This document shows positions 1-8,531 of a stretch of DNA of 64,000 bases, in pieces. Below the pieces are notes generated by a model that was not told where the DNA came from, ran no database searches, and was given only the letters and a program-made list of their open reading frames with translations. Position 1 is the stretch's first letter. Each line of letters opens with the position of its first letter. The position numbers and the translations under genes were made by a program. This stretch comes from Sphingopyxis sp. H053 (lineage in GTDB: Bacteria > Pseudomonadota > Alphaproteobacteria > Sphingomonadales > Sphingomonadaceae), in assembly GCF_001468225.1 (NCBI RefSeq), contig NZ_LNRU01000001.1, positions 434,001 to 498,000 of the forward strand, written 5' to 3'.

Positions 1-109
1 GGACGTCGATGTCGACGAAGACAGCGATTCGCCCGACAATGATGTCGACCTGGGCGGCGACGACGATCTGGGCGTCGCGACCGCGGACGACGACGACGTC
101 GAAACCTGA
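1..109 (+). CDS. C-terminal end of an acidic FYDLN-acid (TIGR02300-like) protein, partial
   Basis: Reading from base 2, the frame gives about 35 residues made mostly of Asp, Glu, Val and Gly, and stops with TGA at 107-109. The tail is one long acidic tract (for example DLGGDDDLGVATADDDD). Alphaproteobacterial TIGR02300/FYDLN-acid proteins end in such a tract and are often encoded beside a tRNA-Ala gene, as here. The N-terminal zinc-binding FYDLN part lies outside the window, so the family call rests on the tail and the neighbour only. The function of this family is unknown. Confidence 0.55.
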   Translation, partial: DVDVDEDSDSPDNDVDLGGDDDLGVATADDDDVET

Positions 110-121
110 TAATTTTCGCGG

Positions 122-157
122 GGGGCCAAAAAAGCATCGGATGATGCATTTGGCCCC
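122..157 (+). terminator. Hairpin downstream of the acidic protein gene
   Basis: A 9-bp outer stem (GGGGCCAAA at 122-130 with TTTGGCCCC at 149-157) encloses a second 5-bp stem (GCATC/GATGC). It lies just after the stop codon and before the tRNA gene. There is no clear T-run after it, so it may be a weak or factor-dependent terminator. Confidence 0.4.
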
Positions 158-240
158 TTGCATCGGTCGCCTGCACTGGTAAAGGCGGCCTCCCGATCGC
201 AGCAGCCAAGAATATTGGCCGGGGCGATCCAGAATGGTAC

Positions 241-316
241 GGGGCCTTAGCTCAGCTGGGAGAGCGCCTGCATGGCATGCAGGAGGTCAGCGGTTCGATC
301 CCGCTAGGCTCCACCA
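241..316 (+). tRNA. tRNA-Ala (anticodon GGC), with encoded CCA
   Basis: A complete cloverleaf can be drawn. The acceptor stem GGGGCCT begins at 241. The anticodon stem CCTGC/GCAGG encloses the 7-base loop ATGGCAT with anticodon GGC. The T-arm contains GGTTCGATCC, and the gene ends in an encoded CCA at 314-316. The 3' end is the integration target of the element that follows: the insertion leaves the tRNA intact, but its natural terminator now lies at about 31976. Confidence 0.95.
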
Positions 317-318
317 TT
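303..318 (+). repeat. attL: 16-bp tRNA 3'-end direct repeat
   Basis: The 16 bases GCTAGGCTCCACCATT, covering the end of the tRNA-Ala T-arm, acceptor strand and CCA plus two bases, are repeated exactly at 31958-31973 in the same orientation. Tyrosine-recombinase elements that enter tRNA 3' ends leave such a duplication. The copy here restores the functional tRNA. Confidence 0.88.
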
Positions 319-369
319 TTCTTCACTAAATCGTTGAAATATAACGATAAAACTCATGGCAGGGAATGC

Positions 370-392
370 TGCCCCACATTCTGCCCCACATT
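370..392 (+). repeat. Two direct repeats inside attL, possible integrase arm-type sites
   Basis: TGCCCCACATT occurs at 370-380 and again at 382-392, a 12-base period, about 50 bases inside the left attachment site. A similar pair with the same 12-base period (TTCCCACG/TTCCCACA) lies inside the right end at 31819-31838. Paired short repeats close to both ends are what arm-type integrase binding sites look like. The stretch 317-667 otherwise holds no convincing gene. Confidence 0.45.
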
Positions 393-667
393 TCGATGTC
401 AATTTTGCCACGGTAGAGGGCCATCTCGCCGTTGGGAATTTGCTCGCGTTTTGCGCCATCTGAGTCGAAACCTTCAGTTGAATCGGCCGCACGGCCGCAT
501 CTCTCGATAACTGGGTCTTTGTGATCCTCGCCAGGCGGCGCGAGAAGGCCGCAGTTGATCGGCCGCCAATCCTGTTTTGAAGACAGTAGCCGGCGGAGCT
601 GTTGCATCCGCAGTCACGGCCGGCATTTGCCTTTCCCAGTGCGGGAAAGGCTCCCTCGCTCGTCTTA

Positions 668-1039
668 ATGGCGAGAGGGAGACGTGCCATTTACAACGCC
701 GAACCGCATAGCCCAATCTGGTTCGTCATTGTCGACCGCCTCGCGCGGCGCTTCGGGCAGCAGGTGCGGTTCACGCTTCAATGCGAAGGGTCGCACAGCA
801 TTTGCACCATCTGCGGCGACCAACCCATTGGCGACTTCCAGATCGTGGAGGCGGTGACGACACCGCGCGGCGTTCCGTCGCTCAGGCTTTGCACCGCCTG
901 CCTCATCGCGCGCGAATGCGATGGCGAAATGTTGTTGCCGATGAATACCAAGCCCGAAAATGCTGCGGCGCGCGTTGCGCGAGCGGGCAGAGCCAGTTTC
1001 GTAGCTCTCTGGAAGAGGATTTATTTGCCAAAACGGTAG
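668..1039 (+). CDS. Hypothetical protein with a CxxC...CxxC pair
   Basis: A 123-residue protein beginning MARGRRAIYNAEPH. In its middle it has CTICGDQPIGDF, and about 30 residues later LCTACLIARECDG. The two CxxC motifs could bind one zinc ion. I do not recognise the family. An in-frame ATG at 602 would add 22 residues, but these look like non-coding sequence, and neither start has a clear ribosome binding site. It is the first gene inside the island's left end. Confidence 0.5.
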   Translation: MARGRRAIYNAEPHSPIWFVIVDRLARRFGQQVRFTLQCEGSHSICTICGDQPIGDFQIVEAVTTPRGVPSLRLCTACLIARECDGEMLLPMNTKPENAAARVARAGRASFVALWKRIYLPKR

Positions 1040-1054
1040 TGCACGCCGGCTCCG

Positions 1055-1207
1055 TTACGAAGTTTCGGTTCCCCACGACTGCTCGGTCGGTTCGCGATAA
1101 AGGTCCGGGTCAGCGAAATAGCGCGCCGCAATGCCGCCTGTCGTCCTTGCTTCGCCTTCCAGCCAGATTGGATATTCGTCGGGCGTGACGAGAGCGGGCA
1201 TGGTTCG
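1055..1207 (-). pseudogene. Possible 3' remnant of an SOS-response-associated (SRAP/YedK-like) peptidase gene
   Basis: On the minus strand about 50 codons before a stop read like a protein C-terminus, with MPALVTPDEYPIWLEGEA near the start and DPDLYREPTEQSW near the end. SRAP-family proteins carry a similar RMP(V/A)-(L/I)-x-x-(D/E)-x-(Y/W)-x-x-WL segment late in the sequence. Upstream of about 1207 the similarity stops and the DNA becomes the M16 fragment on the other strand. If correct, two truncated genes are joined here. This call is weak. Confidence 0.25.
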
Positions 1208-2308
1208 CTGCACCTTGAGGTCCGGGTCGGTCTGGACGACGAACAGAGCAGCATCTCGCTGTCGGCGCTCAAACCCACCTTGCGCGAAGCGCTCGCCATC
1301 TATGCCGACGTCGTCTTGAACCCGGCTTATCGGCCTGAGAATGTCGATCGCGTCAAGGCGCAGACGATCGCGGGCATCACCTCGGCCCGCCAGGACGGCG
1401 CCTCGGCAGCGGGACGCCTGTTCCCGATGCTGATGTACGGCAAGGACTCGCCTTATGGCCGGCTCCTGGAGGAGGCCGATGTCGCCAACCTGAAGCCGCT
1501 CGACCTCTCGATCTTCCACCGGCGCTGGGTGCGGCCGAACAATGCGACGCTCGTCGTCGCCGGCGATACGAGCCTTGCCGAGATCAAGCCACTTGTCGAG
1601 ACGGTGTTCGCGTCTTGGCAGCAGGCGAAGGTTCCGGACCGGATCGTCCCCGAAACACCCGCTGCGGCGGCGACGATCGTCTATCTCGTCGACCGTCCGG
1701 GCGCGCCGCAGTCGGTCATTCGCGCCGCGTCAATCGCGCCCAAGCGCCTCGATGGCGACGAAATCGCGCGCGACCTCTTCAACACCGCGTTCGGCGGGGG
1801 CTTCACCTCGCGGCTCAACATGAAGCTCCGCGAAGAGAAAGGCTGGGCCTATGGTGCCTCGTCGGGCGTCTCGGGAGGGCGCGGCAGCCGGGTGTTCGCG
1901 GCGCAGGCCTCGGTGCAGACCGACAAGACCGCGGAATCGATGACCGAGATCGCCGGCCTCTTGAAAGACGCGCTCGGCGGCAAGCCGGTGTCGGCCGACG
2001 AGCTTGCGAAGGCCAAGGACAGCATGAGCCTCGGCCTCTCGAGCAGCTGGTCGAAATCGGGCGGCATCATGGGCGCGCTTCTCGACGAAGCGGGCGCGGA
2101 GCTCCCGCAGGGCTATTATCAGACCTATGCGCAGAAGATCGCCGCTGCGGATATTGCTGCGGTCAACGCGGCGGGCGCCGATATGCTGAAGGCGAAGCCG
2201 CTGACCTGGGTGATCGCCGGGGACCTCTCGAAGATCGAGGCGCCGATACGTGCGCTCGGGCTCGGTGAGGTGCGTGTCATCGACGCCGACGGCAAGCGGC
2301 TTCGCTAA
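1202..2308 (+). pseudogene. 5'-truncated M16 zinc peptidase (insulinase family), C-terminal part only
   Basis: About 368 codons encode the second half of a periplasmic M16 peptidase. They cover the QSSISLSALKPTL segment, a YGRLLEEADV region, the domain linker, and the C-terminal M16_C domain with FGGGFTSRLNMKLREEKGWAYG. Intact proteins of this type have about 900-950 residues and carry the HxxEH zinc site in the N-terminal half, which is absent here. No start codon with a ribosome binding site precedes the conserved region, so I treat it as a fragment left by recombination at about 1200. It ends with TAA at 2306-2308. Confidence 0.75.
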
Positions 2309-2550
2309 TGAATTACACCCGCGTGAAATTTTATTTCGTGTGGGTTGCGGTTTGCGTCGGCTCGCTCGTCTATGAGGTAGGCACCGTCATTTGTGCCTGC
2401 ATCAGGAGACGGGCGCAGCCGCGCCCGCGCCAACCTCGCGCTCCTTTTTTGCGCAAAGGTGGTGGCTCCCTTCATCCTCGTTCGGGGTGATGGAGCGATG
2501 CGGCCAGTCGGCAAGCCCTTGGGGCGACCTGCTTTGCGCCGCTGTCTTCG

Positions 2551-3804
2551 ATGCCTTTTGGGGGTTGGAGACAGATATTGCTGAACGAGCGCGTACCGAC
2601 ATTTGCGGATATCGAGGCGGCCGCGACGCGCATGGCGGGGCAGATCGCCCAGACGCCCTGTGCGGTGAGCCACACGCTCTCGCGCATCTGCGGCTGCGAG
2701 ATTTTCCTGAAGTTCGAGAATCATCAGTTCACCGCGAGCTTCAAGGAGCGGGGGGCCTTGAACAAACTTCTGGGCTTGCTCCCGCGCGAGAAGGCGTCGG
2801 GCGTCGTCGCGATGTCGGCGGGCAATCATGCGCAGGGCGTCGCCTATCATGCCGCACGCCTCGGCATCCGCGCGACGATCGTCATGCCCGAAGGCACGCC
2901 TTTGACAAAGATCGCGCGGACGCGTGAGCATGGCGCGAAGGTTTTCGTTTCGGGCGCGAACCTCGTCGAATCCTATGAGGTCGCCGAAAAGCATTCGAAG
3001 AATTTCGGGCTGACGATGATCCATCCCTATGACGATGGCGAGGTCATCGCGGGGCAGGGGACGCTCGGCATCGAGATATGCCGGGCGGTCGAAGCGCTGG
3101 ACGTGATCGTCGTTCCGGTCGGCGGCGGCGGGCTCGTCTCGGGGGTCGCGATCGCTGCCAAGGCGATCAATCCGCAGATCAAAGTGATCGGGGTCCAGTC
3201 TTCGGTCTATCCGTCGATGGCGCGCGCGATGGCGGGTGAAGAAGGCGTGCTGCCCGACGGGGTGACGATCGCCGAGGGCATCGCGGTCAAAGTTGCGGGT
3301 GCGCTCACGCGGCGGATCGTCGCCGAGTTCGTAGACGAAATCCTGGTCGTCGAGGAAGCCTCGATCGAGCGCGCGATTGCGCTGTTGCAGTCGGTCGAGA
3401 AGACCGTGTGCGAGGGCGCGGGCGCGGCGGGGCTCGCCGCGGTGCTCGAGCACAAGCTGCGTTTTGCCGGGATGCGGGTCGCGGTGCCCCTCACCGGCGG
3501 CAATATTGACGCACGCATCTTTGCCAATGTGATCCTGCGCGACCTCATCCGGTCGGGTGCTCTGATGCGGATCGACGTGCCGATATCGGACCAGCCGGGA
3601 GCGCTGGCGACATTGGCTACGCTGCTCGCGGGCGAGGGCGCGAACATCGTCGACGTCGCGCACGAACGGATGAGCCTTGCGCTCAATCCCAAGCGTGCGG
3701 CGCTCGATCTCGTCGTCGAGCTTCAGGACTCGGGCCATGGCACGCGCGTGATCGAGGCGCTGCGCAGTGCGGGGTTCGAAGCGTCGGCGCGCGCGATCGG
3801 CTGA
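2551..3804 (+). CDS. ilvA: Threonine ammonia-lyase (threonine dehydratase) with ACT domain
   Basis: A 417-residue fold-type II PLP enzyme that converts threonine to 2-oxobutanoate and ammonia, the first step to isoleucine. The PLP lysine is in FTASFKERGAL (K65), the phosphate- or substrate-contacting SAGNHAQG loop is at about 89-96, and the glycine-rich VPVGGGGLVSG loop binds the cofactor phosphate. The last 80 or so residues form one ACT domain (RIDVPISDQPGALATLATLL). The true start is uncertain: ATG 2551 is used, but TTG at 2578 would fit the family better. A biosynthetic gene is unusual cargo, and it lies beside the M16 fragment. It overlaps the next gene by one base. Confidence 0.88.
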   Translation: MPFGGWRQILLNERVPTFADIEAAATRMAGQIAQTPCAVSHTLSRICGCEIFLKFENHQFTASFKERGALNKLLGLLPREKASGVVAMSAGNHAQGVAYHAARLGIRATIVMPEGTPLTKIARTREHGAKVFVSGANLVESYEVAEKHSKNFGLTMIHPYDDGEVIAGQGTLGIEICRAVEALDVIVVPVGGGGLVSGVAIAAKAINPQIKVIGVQSSVYPSMARAMAGEEGVLPDGVTIAEGIAVKVAGALTRRIVAEFVDEILVVEEASIERAIALLQSVEKTVCEGAGAAGLAAVLEHKLRFAGMRVAVPLTGGNIDARIFANVILRDLIRSGALMRIDVPISDQPGALATLATLLAGEGANIVDVAHERMSLALNPKRAALDLVVELQDSGHGTRVIEALRSAGFEASARAIG

Positions 3805-4643
3805 TGGCCGGCTGCGGCACCGATCTGCCGGTCAAGCGGGTTTCATCTCGCCTTGCGGATGCAGATGGCGGCAAGGTTGGTGGCGTTACTGCCGCATCGG
3901 CCTGGCCACGGCACGAGACGCGGCTGAGACAGCGCGCCGAATGGGTTGCCGCAATGTGCGTCCCGCATATCGGGGCCGTTAGCGACGCTCTGGAGCTGCG
4001 CTATCCTGAGTTGGACGATGTCGATGACATGATCGCCGAAGCGCTGCTACGCCTATTGGAGCGCGCCGACTTCGCGAAGATCCATCATCCTTGCGCTTAT
4101 TTTATCCGGACGGCGCTGCGCCTCGCCTATGACTGGAGCCGGCGCGCCGCGATCGTCGCCATCGAACCGGTGGGCGAGATCGATGTGCTCGACAAATTCG
4201 CGTGCGGCCATGTTGCGCTGGAGTCTGCTCTGGAAGCCCGCGACCTCTGGGCGCGGGGAGACCGGGCGCTGGCGCGCCTGCCGGTGCGGGCGCGGCTCTG
4301 CTTCTATCACCATTATATCGAGGGCCATTCACAGGACGAGTGCGCTGCCCTGCTCGGGGTCAGCCGCAGTCTCGTCGAAAAACATCTTCACCGCGCGCGG
4401 TGCTGCCTCGTCGATGTCTATTCGTCTCTGCCCGACGAGGCCGGATGGAGTGGTCTTGCCTTTGCCGGTGGGAAACGCGGTGGCGATGCCGGCGACCCTT
4501 GCGCGGGTAGCCGATCGCGGAAGGGAGAGCGGGGCGAGGCGCGTATTGTCCTCGGCATTCGTCCTTTGAGGGGGACCGGTCCTGCTGGCCGGTTGGCGAC
4601 GGCGCATCGTGGGGACGGGGCCGAGCTCGGCACAATATTGTAA
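3804..4643 (+). CDS. ECF-type RNA polymerase sigma factor (FecI-like)
   Basis: Region 2 is seen as LDDVDDMIAEALLRLLER followed by HPCAYFIRTALRLAYDWSRR. Region 4 follows as LPVRARLCFYHHYIEGHSQDECAALLGVSRSLVEKHLHRA, a helix-turn-helix that would read a -35 element. The protein is longer (279 residues) than normal FecI-like factors (about 170-190). About 48 residues at the N-terminus and 75 low-complexity residues at the C-terminus look unconserved, so the real start may lie near 3900 and the tail may be a read-through. No FecR anti-sigma or TonB receptor gene is adjacent, so its signal is unknown. Confidence 0.7.
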   Translation: MAGCGTDLPVKRVSSRLADADGGKVGGVTAASAWPRHETRLRQRAEWVAAMCVPHIGAVSDALELRYPELDDVDDMIAEALLRLLERADFAKIHHPCAYFIRTALRLAYDWSRRAAIVAIEPVGEIDVLDKFACGHVALESALEARDLWARGDRALARLPVRARLCFYHHYIEGHSQDECAALLGVSRSLVEKHLHRARCCLVDVYSSLPDEAGWSGLAFAGGKRGGDAGDPCAGSRSRKGERGEARIVLGIRPLRGTGPAGRLATAHRGDGAELGTIL

Positions 4644-4738
4644 CCAGTCTTTCCGGATCGTCGGCGCTCGTTCGTTAAGTCTTTGTCGCGGCGCCGCTTT
4701 CCCCCCTCTCGTGCGCTGCGCCCGGAGAAACAGGGATA

Positions 4739-5527
4739 ATGCTGGATCGCGATCCGCTCGAAGCGCTTTGCTTCGCGCACGAGTTCATCGAGGAAATCCA
4801 GAAAGCCACGTCGCTCGAGACGGTCGAGCGCCTGCTCGAAGCCGTCGCCCATTATATGGGCTTTCGTCATTATGCGATGATCCATCACGCCGATGCGCGG
4901 GACCGTGCACCCGGGCTCATTCATATGCAAAATTATCCCGATGGCTTTGCCGAACGCTATGTCGCCGAGCAGCTCCATCGCGACGATCCGGTCGTTCACG
5001 CCTGTCTCGCGTCGAGCGCTTGCTTCTGCTGGTCGGAAATCCCGCGCCTCATCAAGCTCAATCCGCGGCATTGCCGCTTCCTCGAAGCCGGGGCCCGCGC
5101 CGGCGTCGACAACGGCATCACCGTTCCCGCCTATGTCCTCGGCGAGCGCAGCGGCTCGTGCAATTTCAGTGGACCCCGCGCGCCGGCGTGCGTTCGCCGC
5201 TATGTCGGCGTCGCGCAGCTCATCGGCAGCTTCTCCTTCCAGGCCGCGCGGCGTATCCTGCTCAAGGGGCGGCTTCGCGATGTGCGTGCAGCGAGGCTTC
5301 GGCCGCGCCAGCGCGAATGCGTCGTCCTTGTCGGCCATGGCAAGACGAACAGCGAAATCGCCCAGATCCTCGGGATCGGCCTTGCCACGGTCAAAACCTA
5401 TCTTCTGCAGGCCATGGGCATCTACGATGTGCTCACGCGAACCCAGCTCGTCGTCGCTGCGGTACTCGACGGCGAGGTCGGCATGCACGAGGTCAACCCA
5501 AGTCAATATCTCTATCTCGTGGACTGA
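4739..5527 (+). CDS. LuxR-family quorum-sensing regulator with autoinducer-binding domain
   Basis: Residues 1-170 match the acyl-homoserine-lactone binding domain, including NYPDGFAERYVAEQLHRDDP. Here the Tyr and Asp ligand contacts are kept but the usual Trp of the NYPxxW motif is Phe. A later conserved Trp is present in CFCWSEIP. The C-terminus is a LuxR helix-turn-helix (LRPRQRECVVLVGHGKTNSEIA). The gene lies 100 bases upstream of a luxI homologue on the same strand, the usual arrangement for a regulator and its signal synthase. I could not find a convincing lux box upstream of either gene. Confidence 0.88.
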   Translation: MLDRDPLEALCFAHEFIEEIQKATSLETVERLLEAVAHYMGFRHYAMIHHADARDRAPGLIHMQNYPDGFAERYVAEQLHRDDPVVHACLASSACFCWSEIPRLIKLNPRHCRFLEAGARAGVDNGITVPAYVLGERSGSCNFSGPRAPACVRRYVGVAQLIGSFSFQAARRILLKGRLRDVRAARLRPRQRECVVLVGHGKTNSEIAQILGIGLATVKTYLLQAMGIYDVLTRTQLVVAAVLDGEVGMHEVNPSQYLYLVD

Positions 5528-5627
5528 CGTTTGGGCTTTTTCCAGCCGTCAAGTCCACCGATCGGCTGAATTATGGGGCCGCCGAAATCCTGCTCTCCTG
5601 GTGCGCATCGCAACCACGGGAGCTTAT

Positions 5628-6230
5628 ATGATCCGCATAATCGAAGGCATCGGCCATGACGCCGACCAGCCGCTGCTCGAATCGATGTTCGAAGCGCGCA
5701 AGCGCCTCTTCATCGATCTCCTCGACTGGGATTTGAACATCGTCGACGAGCGCTTCGAGATCGATCGCTTCGACGACGCTTATGCGACCTACATCGTCGC
5801 GGCCGACGCACTCGGCGCGCATCGTGCTTCGCTGCGGCTGCTGCCGACGGTGCGACCGCATTTGCTGGGCTCGATGTTCGAGCGGCTCTGCCCGGACGGT
5901 GTGCCGGTGGGTGCCGATATTTTCGAGATCACGCGGCTGTGTTTGCCGGCGAGCGTGCTCGCGCCCGAGCGGCGGCGCCTGCGCAATGGGCTCATCCGCG
6001 TGATGGTCGATCATGCGCTGGCGCAAGGTATTCGGACCTTCACCGGCGTCGTGACCGCGCGCTTCCGCGAGCAGATATTGACGATGGGCTGGAACGCCGA
6101 AGCGCTCGGACCGGGGATCGACATGGGCGGCGGGAGGCTCGGCGCCTTTGCCATCCATATCGACGCGGGAACGCCGGCACAGCTCGAAGCGAACGATATC
6201 TGCGTGCTAGCCGACGGCGCTGCGGCATGA
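5628..6230 (+). CDS. Acyl-homoserine-lactone synthase (LuxI family)
   Basis: A 200-residue protein that should make an acyl-homoserine lactone from S-adenosylmethionine and an acyl donor. LuxI landmarks are present: FEARKRLFIDLLDWDLN (conserved Arg, Phe, Trp), the following Asp pair in IDRFDDAYATY, Arg in HRASLRLL, and the Glu-Arg of DIFEITRLCLP. The start ATG at 5628 has GGGAG about 6 bases upstream. Its stop overlaps the start of the phytanoyl-CoA dioxygenase-like gene (ATGA), so the two are translationally coupled. Confidence 0.9.
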   Translation: MIRIIEGIGHDADQPLLESMFEARKRLFIDLLDWDLNIVDERFEIDRFDDAYATYIVAADALGAHRASLRLLPTVRPHLLGSMFERLCPDGVPVGADIFEITRLCLPASVLAPERRRLRNGLIRVMVDHALAQGIRTFTGVVTARFREQILTMGWNAEALGPGIDMGGGRLGAFAIHIDAGTPAQLEANDICVLADGAAA

Positions 6231-7111
6231 GCGGTCGATTCTCCCCCGACAGCGCGCCGGTGCGATTGGAGCGTGACGGCTATTGCGTCGTTCGCCATCT
6301 GATGCCCCCTGGCGTGATCGCGGGGATCGATGCGATGCTTGAGGGCGATTTTGCGGCGACGCCCTTTTGTGTCGGCGATTTCTTCGGGGAGCAGACGAAG
6401 CGGTTCGGGCGGTTGCTGACGCGCGCACCGGTGACGCAGGGTCTCGTGATGCACCCGGCGATCCTGCCGCTCGCCGAGGCGATGCTGCTGCCGGGCTGCG
6501 ACCGGATCGCGCTCAATCTCACCCAGGCCATCGAAATCCATCCCGGCGCGCTCGCCCAAATCCCGCACCGCGATCATGATCTCTGGCCGGCGGTGAAGGG
6601 TGCGCAGCACTTTCAGCTGAATGTGATGTGGCCGCTTGTGCCGTTTACCATGGAAAATGGCGCGACACGGCTCTGGCCCGGCAGTCATGCGGTGCCACCC
6701 GAGGTCGAATATGCCGAGGAAGAGGCCGTGTTCGCGGAGTGCGGGCCGGGTGATGCCCTGCTCTGGCTCGGCGGCACGTTGCACGGCGCCGGGGCGAATG
6801 TCAGCGATGCTCCGCGGCGCGGAATCGTCGTCTCCTACTGCCTCGGCTGGTTGAAGCCCTTCGAACTGCAATGGCTGGTCTATCCGCCCGAGGCCGCGCG
6901 GGGTTTCGATCCCGATCTCGCGAGGCTCGTCGGCTATGCGCAGCACCGTCCCAATCTCGGCAATGTCGAGGGCCGCTGTCCATCCGAACTGCTCGTCGGC
7001 GATTTTCTGGGTCATGTCGCGGCGGTCGACGCGCTGCTGCCGTCGCAGGCCGAAGGGCTTGCGGCCTATGTCGCGGGTCAGCGTGAGGCAGGCGGCCGTG
7101 ACGGCGATTGA
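6227..7111 (+). CDS. Phytanoyl-CoA dioxygenase (PhyH) family Fe(II)/2-oxoglutarate oxygenase
   Basis: A 294-residue oxygenase-like protein. The metal-binding HxD is in IPHRDHDLWP, the distal His in GGTLHGAGANV, and the 2-oxoglutarate Arg is probably in DAPRRGIVVSY. PhyH-family enzymes hydroxylate varied small molecules. The four-base overlap with luxI suggests that the enzyme works on the signal or on a metabolite made under quorum control; this link is inference. The following gene starts inside its last codons. Confidence 0.82.
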   Translation: MSGRFSPDSAPVRLERDGYCVVRHLMPPGVIAGIDAMLEGDFAATPFCVGDFFGEQTKRFGRLLTRAPVTQGLVMHPAILPLAEAMLLPGCDRIALNLTQAIEIHPGALAQIPHRDHDLWPAVKGAQHFQLNVMWPLVPFTMENGATRLWPGSHAVPPEVEYAEEEAVFAECGPGDALLWLGGTLHGAGANVSDAPRRGIVVSYCLGWLKPFELQWLVYPPEAARGFDPDLARLVGYAQHRPNLGNVEGRCPSELLVGDFLGHVAAVDALLPSQAEGLAAYVAGQREAGGRDGD

Positions 7112-7902
7112 AACCCGGCGCGTCCTGCCGCCGGGGAGTTGGCGCGATGTGCGCGCTTATGCCGGCCTTACCGGTTGCGGCGCGCGCGGCCTCGCCTGGG
7201 AATTGCTCCGCCGCGATCCTGCCTATGCCGAGGCGGCGCTGCGTGCGCCGGCGGCTAGGGATGATGATCGGGCGGCGCTGCCGTCAGCCGGCGCGGCCTT
7301 CGCCGCGCGGTGGGGGCTGCACTTTCGCCGAGGATCCGGGGTGCAGTGCGTCCGCCGCACGCCTCATATGGACGCGCGCCGCCGATCCCTTGGTTTTGAG
7401 CGCGCGACAATGGGGACGCCGGGTGCAGCGGGCGGCTTCCGCAATTCCCTCGCCGGTTCTGAGTGTCGCGGGCGTGGGTATGGTGCATATCGTCGTCGGC
7501 GACCCGCTTAGCGGTATACGCATCGATGTGGAGGATGACTTGGGCGGCTCGCTCGCGGCGCTCCGCTTCGAACTCGAGCTGACACCGGAGCTGCCGCTTC
7601 GGCTCACCGAGCTCGGGCGGCTCTGGCACTATTATGCGAGCGGGGTGCTTGCAGCTTCGGGGATGTCTCGCGGCATAGCGCGGCCGATCCTGCTGCTGCG
7701 CACGATCGATGCGCTTGCCGAAGGAGCCTCGCTTCGCGCGATCGGGGACGGGCTGGTGCGCGCGGGCGAGTGGCCGGGAGACGGCGAGTGGGCCAAGTCG
7801 CGCGCGCGGCGGCTCGTGGCAGGGGCACAGGCGATGTGGCGCGGCGGGCCGAGGGCGATCCTGGCCGGCGCTGCGGACCGAAGGGCTGAAGATTGCCGCT
7901 AG
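7098..7902 (+). pseudogene. DUF6499/DUF2285-type mobile-element gene with a frameshift
   Basis: From GTG 7098 the first frame reads SWRDVRAYAGLTGCGARGLAWELLRRDPAYAEA, the DUF6499-like start of these element genes, and continues to AARWGLHF at about 7324. The similarity then continues in another frame from AEDPGCSASAARLIWTRAADP to the stop at 7902. This second part ends in a DUF2285-like region (LLLRTIDALAEGASLRAIGDGLV, then KSRARRLVAGAQAMWRGG). One extra base near 7310-7325, next to a run of five G, would explain the change. It could be a true mutation or a sequencing error. Such genes accompany conjugative elements; their role is unknown. Confidence 0.6.
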
Positions 7903-7970
7903 CGATGGCGTGAGGTGGTTGCGTAGGGCAGGCCCGTGGCAGACCTGCCGCGCGCGGATGTGGAGGCGAT

Positions 7971-8531
7971 ATGACGGCGGATGCGAATGACGGGCGGCGT
8001 GTGAATGCGATACGGGCGCGCGAATCGATCAAGCGCTCGCGCTGGACGCTGGTCGCGTTTGCCGTGATCCTGCTTGTCCTCGGAAGCCTCATCGCGCGGC
8101 CGCGGCCTCTGCTGTTATGGAATGTGAGCGCGAGTGCACCGGTGGGGCTCTATTTCGTGGGCAGTGCTGGTCGGCTTGCGCGCGGCGATATGGTCGCGGC
8201 GCGCGTTCCGTCGGGGCTGCGATTGTTTGCCGCGCGGCGACGCTACCTGCCGATGAATGTGCCATTGGTGAAGCGCGTCGCCGCTGTGTCGGGCGATATC
8301 GTCTGCGCTTCGGGCTCGGATGTGACCGTGAACGGTCGGCGGGTTGCGAGGCGTGTGGCTCATGACGGCCTCGGGCGGCCGATGCCCTGGTGGTCGGGCT
8401 GTGTCGAGCTTGTCGAGGGCGATGCGTTCCTGTTGATGACGGATAGCCCGGCGTCGTTCGACGGACGCTATTTCGGGGTGAGCCCGGCGGCCGATGTGAT
8501 GGGCGAGGCGGTGCTGTTGTGGCGGCGCTGA
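7971..8531 (+). CDS. traF: TraF-type conjugative transfer signal peptidase (S26 family)
   Basis: A 186-residue protein with one N-terminal membrane segment (about residues 24-45). The catalytic serine is in NVSASAPVGLYF (the SxPxGxY box) and the general-base lysine in VPLVKRVAAVSGD, followed by the usual DSFDGRYFG-type box as SPASFDGRYFGVS. TraF matures pilin in P-type and related conjugation systems. Its stop overlaps the GTG start of the lytic transglycosylase gene. The pilin and channel genes that would use it are missing from this element. Confidence 0.87.
   Translation: MTADANDGRRVNAIRARESIKRSRWTLVAFAVILLVLGSLIARPRPLLLWNVSASAPVGLYFVGSAGRLARGDMVAARVPSGLRLFAARRRYLPMNVPLVKRVAAVSGDIVCASGSDVTVNGRRVARRVAHDGLGRPMPWWSGCVELVEGDAFLLMTDSPASFDGRYFGVSPAADVMGEAVLLWRR

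Noticed and set aside
317..667. Integrase remnant at the left island end
   Set aside because: Open frames on both strands exist, but none shows integrase motifs; only the short CCCCACA repeats are supported.
2305..3738. Long open frame on the minus strand opposite threonine ammonia-lyase
   Set aside because: The translation is Arg/Asp-rich with no family pattern. The plus-strand frame is a clear enzyme, and GC-rich DNA keeps the opposite frame open by chance. The same holds for long opposite frames at 24048-25898, 36396-38144, 41617-42768, 43804-45579 and 52760-54655.
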